A DNA stretch of 64,000 nt from DATFVJ01 sp963851085 (GTDB taxonomy: Bacteria; Actinomycetota; Actinomycetes; Streptosporangiales; Streptosporangiaceae). The DNA lies in assembly GCA_963851085.1 (NCBI GenBank), contig CAWKNX010000011.1, positions 124,001 to 188,000 on the forward strand, read 5' to 3'. The notes beneath the pieces were generated by a model. That model searched no databases and had not been told where the DNA came from. It was given only the letters and a program-made list of their open reading frames with translations. The translations under genes and the position numbers were made by a program. Shown piece after piece: positions 61,170 through 64,000 of the stretch; positions within the stretch are counted from its first letter, which is position 1; the number at the start of each line of letters is the position of its first letter.

Positions 61170-61616
61170 CTATTGATCTTGACGTAGGTCCGCCGTTGCC
61201 AATCTGCGGGGCCTGGTCGGCGCGATGATGGGCAGGCCGCAGGCGGCCCAGGCCTGGAATCCGCCCGCGACGTCGGTCGCCTTGCTGAGGCCGAGATCCT
61301 GCAGCGCGGCGGCGGCCAGGCTGGAGGTGTAACCCTCCGAGCAGATGACGATGACGCGGTCGCCGTACCCGGTGACCGATGCCAGCCTGGCGTCGGACGC
61401 GGGGTCGAACCTCCACTCCAGGACGTTGCGTTCGACCACGATCGCGCCGGGCACGCCGCCTTCGGCGGCGCGCTGCGCCGCCGGGCGGATGTCGACGAGC
61501 GTCGCGCCGTCGGCCAGTTCGCCGAACGCCTGCCGCGGTGTCAGCCGCCGCAGCCGTGCACGCGCCGCCGCGAGGATTTCGTCAATCGTGCACGCGCCCG
61601 GTGGCGGCCCGGTCAC
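61170..61616 (-). CDS. Rhodanese-domain sulfurtransferase
   Basis: GTG 61616 overlaps the cysteine dioxygenase stop (GTGA). 148 residues, one rhodanese domain: ATLVDIRPAAQRAAEGGVPGA and active-site loop VICSEGYTSSLAA with the catalytic Cys. It transfers sulfane sulfur to an acceptor. The coupling to cysteine dioxygenase indicates a role in cysteine sulfur oxidation or disposal, perhaps handling persulfides. Confidence 0.9.
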   Translation of the reverse strand: MTGPPPGACTIDEILAAARARLRRLTPRQAFGELADGATLVDIRPAAQRAAEGGVPGAIVVERNVLEWRFDPASDARLASVTGYGDRVIVICSEGYTSSLAAAALQDLGLSKATDVAGGFQAWAACGLPIIAPTRPRRLATADLRQDQ

Positions 61617-62080
61617 CAATCCCGCGCCCTTTCCGTGCCGACCGCGACGAGGCTCGTGCCGTCGATGGAGCCGCTGCCCTCGTAGCGGGTCATGGCGGCC
61701 AGCGGCGGAGAGTACGCGTGCACGCTGACCGCGGGTGCCGCAGAGGTGTTCCGCACGTCATGCACGATATCGGGCCCGAACTCGCGTGCCTGCCCGCCCC
61801 CGATGACAACCGAGGTTCCTTCCCTGTGCTCTTCCAGGACGCCCCACGCGAGCGCGAAGGCGCCGGCCGAGCCGCCGTGGTCGTGGAAGCCGGTTGACTG
61901 GCCGGGCAGCCAGCTGATCAGCCAGACGTCATAGCCGTCGCCGGCCTGGATCCGCTCGTACCAGCGGCCGTCCGCGTTCAGCCGCACCCGTGACACCCAC
62001 TCGTGCGGCCGGGCCGCGAGCGTGCGCGCCGTCTCGGCGAGCTCCTGCGGGCTCAGCGTGACCTGGACCTTCGTGTTCAT
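61613..62080 (-). CDS. Cysteine dioxygenase
   Basis: 155 residues, cupin fold. Iron-binding His residues in STGFHDHGGSAGAF and in VSVHAYSPPL, with conserved Arg/Tyr around WYERIQAGDGYDVWLISWLPGQ. The enzyme oxidises L-cysteine to cysteine sulfinate with O2. First of a two-gene operon with rhodanese, which is a common actinobacterial arrangement. Confidence 0.88.
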   Translation of the reverse strand: MNTKVQVTLSPQELAETARTLAARPHEWVSRVRLNADGRWYERIQAGDGYDVWLISWLPGQSTGFHDHGGSAGAFALAWGVLEEHREGTSVVIGGGQAREFGPDIVHDVRNTSAAPAVSVHAYSPPLAAMTRYEGSGSIDGTSLVAVGTERARDW

Positions 62081-62137
62081 GCCGCGTTCTCCTCGCCTGC
62101 TCTGTCGTCGCCGGCCGATGGCCGGAAATGGCTGTGG

Positions 62138-62281
62138 TCATCGGGACCGGACAGAGCGCGCTGGCCTGCCGCCGTAGATCGACGTGCAGGCGATGGTGAC
62201 GAGGATGGCTGTGGCCCACGACGAGGATCTTGCCAGAAGTTTCTCGATTAAATCAATCGTATTACCTGAGAATGTGCTCAT
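62138..62281 (-). CDS. Possible small ORF upstream of cysteine dioxygenase
   Basis: ATG 62281 starts a 47-codon frame with a low-GC beginning (STFSGNTIDLIEKLLA) and one Cys (ILVTIACTS). It ends 57 bp before the cysteine dioxygenase gene. It could be a leader peptide, or part of the A/T-rich promoter region. No ribosome site stands out. Confidence 0.3.
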   Translation of the reverse strand: MSTFSGNTIDLIEKLLARSSSWATAILVTIACTSIYGGRPARSVRSR

Positions 62282-62461
62282 CCACCGTCGGCTTGCTGCG
62301 CCGCCGGTTTCTGGGTGCCGGACGCGCGGGGGGCCCTGGCTGACGGCGGATGGGCTGCCAGCCAGGGCCTTCGGCCGGCGCCGCCCCCGGGGTGCCAAGC
62401 GGGCGCCGCCCGGTCCGGCTGGCCAAGGCAGGCGTGGCCAGCGATCGCGGCTGTGCCCCGG

Positions 62462-64000
62462 TCAGCCCGTCAGGGCGTGCAGCGTCACGAACGTGTAGCC
62501 GCGGGCCCGGATGCCGTCGATGATCTTCGGCAGGGCGTTGGCGTCGAGCGTCGTGTTGTCGTCGGGATTGGAGCCGAGGTGCATGAGCACGATCTCGCCC
62601 GGCTGGACCGCGCCGAGGACCCGGTTGATCACCGTCTGCACCGACTGCCCGCCGGAGGTGCCTTCCCAGCCGAGCGAGTCCACGGTCCAGCGAACGGGCA
62701 CGTAGCCGAGCTTGTTCACATCGCCGAGCACATGGCTGTTCACGGCGCCGAACGGGAACCGGAACAGCGGCCGCGGATCGGCGCCGTTGGTAGTGAGTAT
62801 GGCCTGCTGCGCGTTGCGCACCTGCGCCGTGATCTGGGCATCGGTCAGCGTGGTGAAGTCCGGATGCGTCATCGAGTGGTTGCCGACCGCGAATCCGCCC
62901 GCCGCGATCAGATTGGCCTGCGCCGGGAAGGAGCGCGCCCAGGTGCCGGTCAGGAAGAACGTGGCCTGCACGTTCTTCGTCCGCAAGGTGGACTCGATGG
63001 ACGCCACGCCGGCCGCGTTCGCGCCCGCGTCAAAGGTCAGCGCCACGACCTTTGATGTCGTGGGGATACGCGTCCAGTCCTGGCCAAGCAGAGAGCTTGC
63101 CGGAGCCGCCGGGGCTGCTGGCGCCCAGGCCCGGTTGAATCCCGACCAGCTACCGCTGCGCAGCAGCTTGCTGTACACGGCGTTGTTGTTTCCCCTGACC
63201 GCCACGTTCAGGCCGCCGCCGGGTGCCCCGACGGCGGCCGGGCTGTCGATGAGTATGCCGCCGAGGTTGCGCCACCCGGATGCACCCCCGCCCCCGAGAA
63301 TGTTCTCATAGAGCGCGTTGTTCGTGCCCCGGGCGAATACGTATGCCCCGTTGCTCTGCGGGATCCAGGCCGCGGCCGGTGCGTTGTAGGTTTGGCCGCC
63401 GAGGGACTTCCACGCCGACCAGGTGCCGCCCGACAGGCTGATGTACCAGACCTGATGATCGGTTTCCGCGGCAAAGACGGTGATGCTGCCGGGCCCGGAG
63501 GTCACCGCGGCGGGTCCCGTGCTGAGCAGGCTGGCGATCCTCGTCCATGACGTTAGTGCACCGGTCGACGACATCGTCCTTGTCCAGAGCGCGCCATCGG
63601 TGCCACGGACGAACGCGTCGACGCGGCCGTCGCTCGCGGCCGTGATCGCGGGTGAGGAGGAAAGGACGCCGCCCCACCATTGCCAACTGCCCCACTTACC
63701 CTGGCTCATCGTCCGCACATACAGCGCGCTGTTGGTGCCGCGCCCGGCGACCACCACGGTCGAGGTGCCCGCGATCGCGGCGGCCGGTGCCCCGATGATC
63801 TTGCCGCCAATGCTGGTCTGGCCGGACCAGGTGGCCCCGTCGAAGGTGCGCATGAACACGGCGTCGCCCTGGCCACGGAAGAAGCCGTAACCGGCGCCGG
63901 CCGAGTTGATCGCCAGCGCGACGGCGGACTTGGCGGCCTGATTGGCCGCGACCGCCTGCGCGGCGGCCGGGCTGGACTGGCGCGCTGCCGCGGGCACGGC
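62462..64000 (-). CDS. Polysaccharide deacetylase with N-terminal propeller-like domain, 5'-incomplete
   Basis: The frame runs off the right end of the window; the GTG at 63997 is in-frame but the expected signal peptide lies beyond it. Residues up to ~300 are repeating WxGxx/AAxR units (GDGRGTNSALYVRTMSQG-like) of a sialidase/lectin-type beta-propeller. The C-terminal NodB domain has the motifs VVALTFDAGANAAG, GNHSMTHPDFTTL, RFPFGAVNSHVLGD and IVLMHLGSNPDD. It should deacetylate a cell-wall or exogenous polysaccharide outside the cell. The TFDAG variant is common in actinomycetes. Confidence 0.85.
   Translation of the reverse strand, partial: AVPAAARQSSPAAAQAVAANQAAKSAVALAINSAGAGYGFFRGQGDAVFMRTFDGATWSGQTSIGGKIIGAPAAAIAGTSTVVVAGRGTNSALYVRTMSQGKWGSWQWWGGVLSSSPAITAASDGRVDAFVRGTDGALWTRTMSSTGALTSWTRIASLLSTGPAAVTSGPGSITVFAAETDHQVWYISLSGGTWSAWKSLGGQTYNAPAAAWIPQSNGAYVFARGTNNALYENILGGGGASGWRNLGGILIDSPAAVGAPGGGLNVAVRGNNNAVYSKLLRSGSWSGFNRAWAPAAPAAPASSLLGQDWTRIPTTSKVVALTFDAGANAAGVASIESTLRTKNVQATFFLTGTWARSFPAQANLIAAGGFAVGNHSMTHPDFTTLTDAQITAQVRNAQQAILTTNGADPRPLFRFPFGAVNSHVLGDVNKLGYVPVRWTVDSLGWEGTSGGQSVQTVINRVLGAVQPGEIVLMHLGSNPDDNTTLDANALPKIIDGIRARGYTFVTLHALTG

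Overview
The window is 64 kb of very GC-rich DNA with dense, strongly overlapping operons (ATGA and GTGA junctions), frequent GTG and TTG starts, and families such as SHOCT/phospholipase-N proteins, Acg-type nitroreductases, BlaI regulators, SARP regulators and TFDAG-type polysaccharide deacetylases. That points to an actinomycete (Actinomycetota), probably a large-genome filamentous soil lineage; the genus cannot be told from the sequence. No rRNA, tRNA, CRISPR, transposase or prophage gene was seen.

Layout. 0-5.7 kb: a one-carbon/SAM cassette (5'-truncated metF, a MidA-like methyltransferase, a core MetE-like protein in one open frame with metK). 6.0-11.7 kb: a broken zinc alcohol dehydrogenase, a dihydroxyacetophenone-dioxygenase-type cupin and a complete Liv-type ABC importer. 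11.7-12.7 kb: a gene-free stretch full of palindromes and a 29-bp tandem repeat. 12.7-24.7 kb: an MDR oxidoreductase and an IclR regulator on the minus strand, divergent from a seven-gene operon: acetoacetyl-CoA synthetase, two subunits resembling phenylphosphate synthase/PEP synthase, biotin carboxyl carrier, biotin carboxylase, a pyruvate-carboxylase-type carboxyltransferase and a HAD phosphatase. I read this as a candidate ketone activation and carboxylation pathway that makes a beta-keto acid and its CoA ester.

25-34.4 kb: single genes and pairs (ECF sigma factor, DapA-like lyase, semialdehyde dehydrogenase, SpoIIE phosphatase, ClC channel, MoxR/VWA pair). 34.9-45.5 kb: a block resembling mycobacterial dormancy genes: Acg nitroreductase, SHOCT membrane protein, universal stress protein, and a six-subunit hydrogenase-4/complex-I-like operon. 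Its membrane subunits keep their ion-pumping residues, but the catalytic subunit has lost all NiFe ligands and the small subunit has lost the N2 cluster ligands and one of two ferredoxin clusters.

45.6-64 kb: hydrolase, methyltransferase, a decayed SARP regulator, UppP, BlaI regulator, a decayed ABC ATPase, small envelope proteins, aldo/keto reductase, then 54.6-61.1 kb where five consecutive plus-strand genes (interrupted only by a small antitoxin gene and a small minus-strand gene) are split by single-base frameshifts (aminotransferase, DinB-like, membrane protein, two acyl-CoA dehydrogenases). The window ends with a rhodanese/cysteine dioxygenase pair and a 5'-incomplete polysaccharide deacetylase.

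Two signals run across the whole window: two families of short palindromes, mostly between genes, and in-frame low-complexity tandem-repeat insertions in otherwise conserved enzymes.
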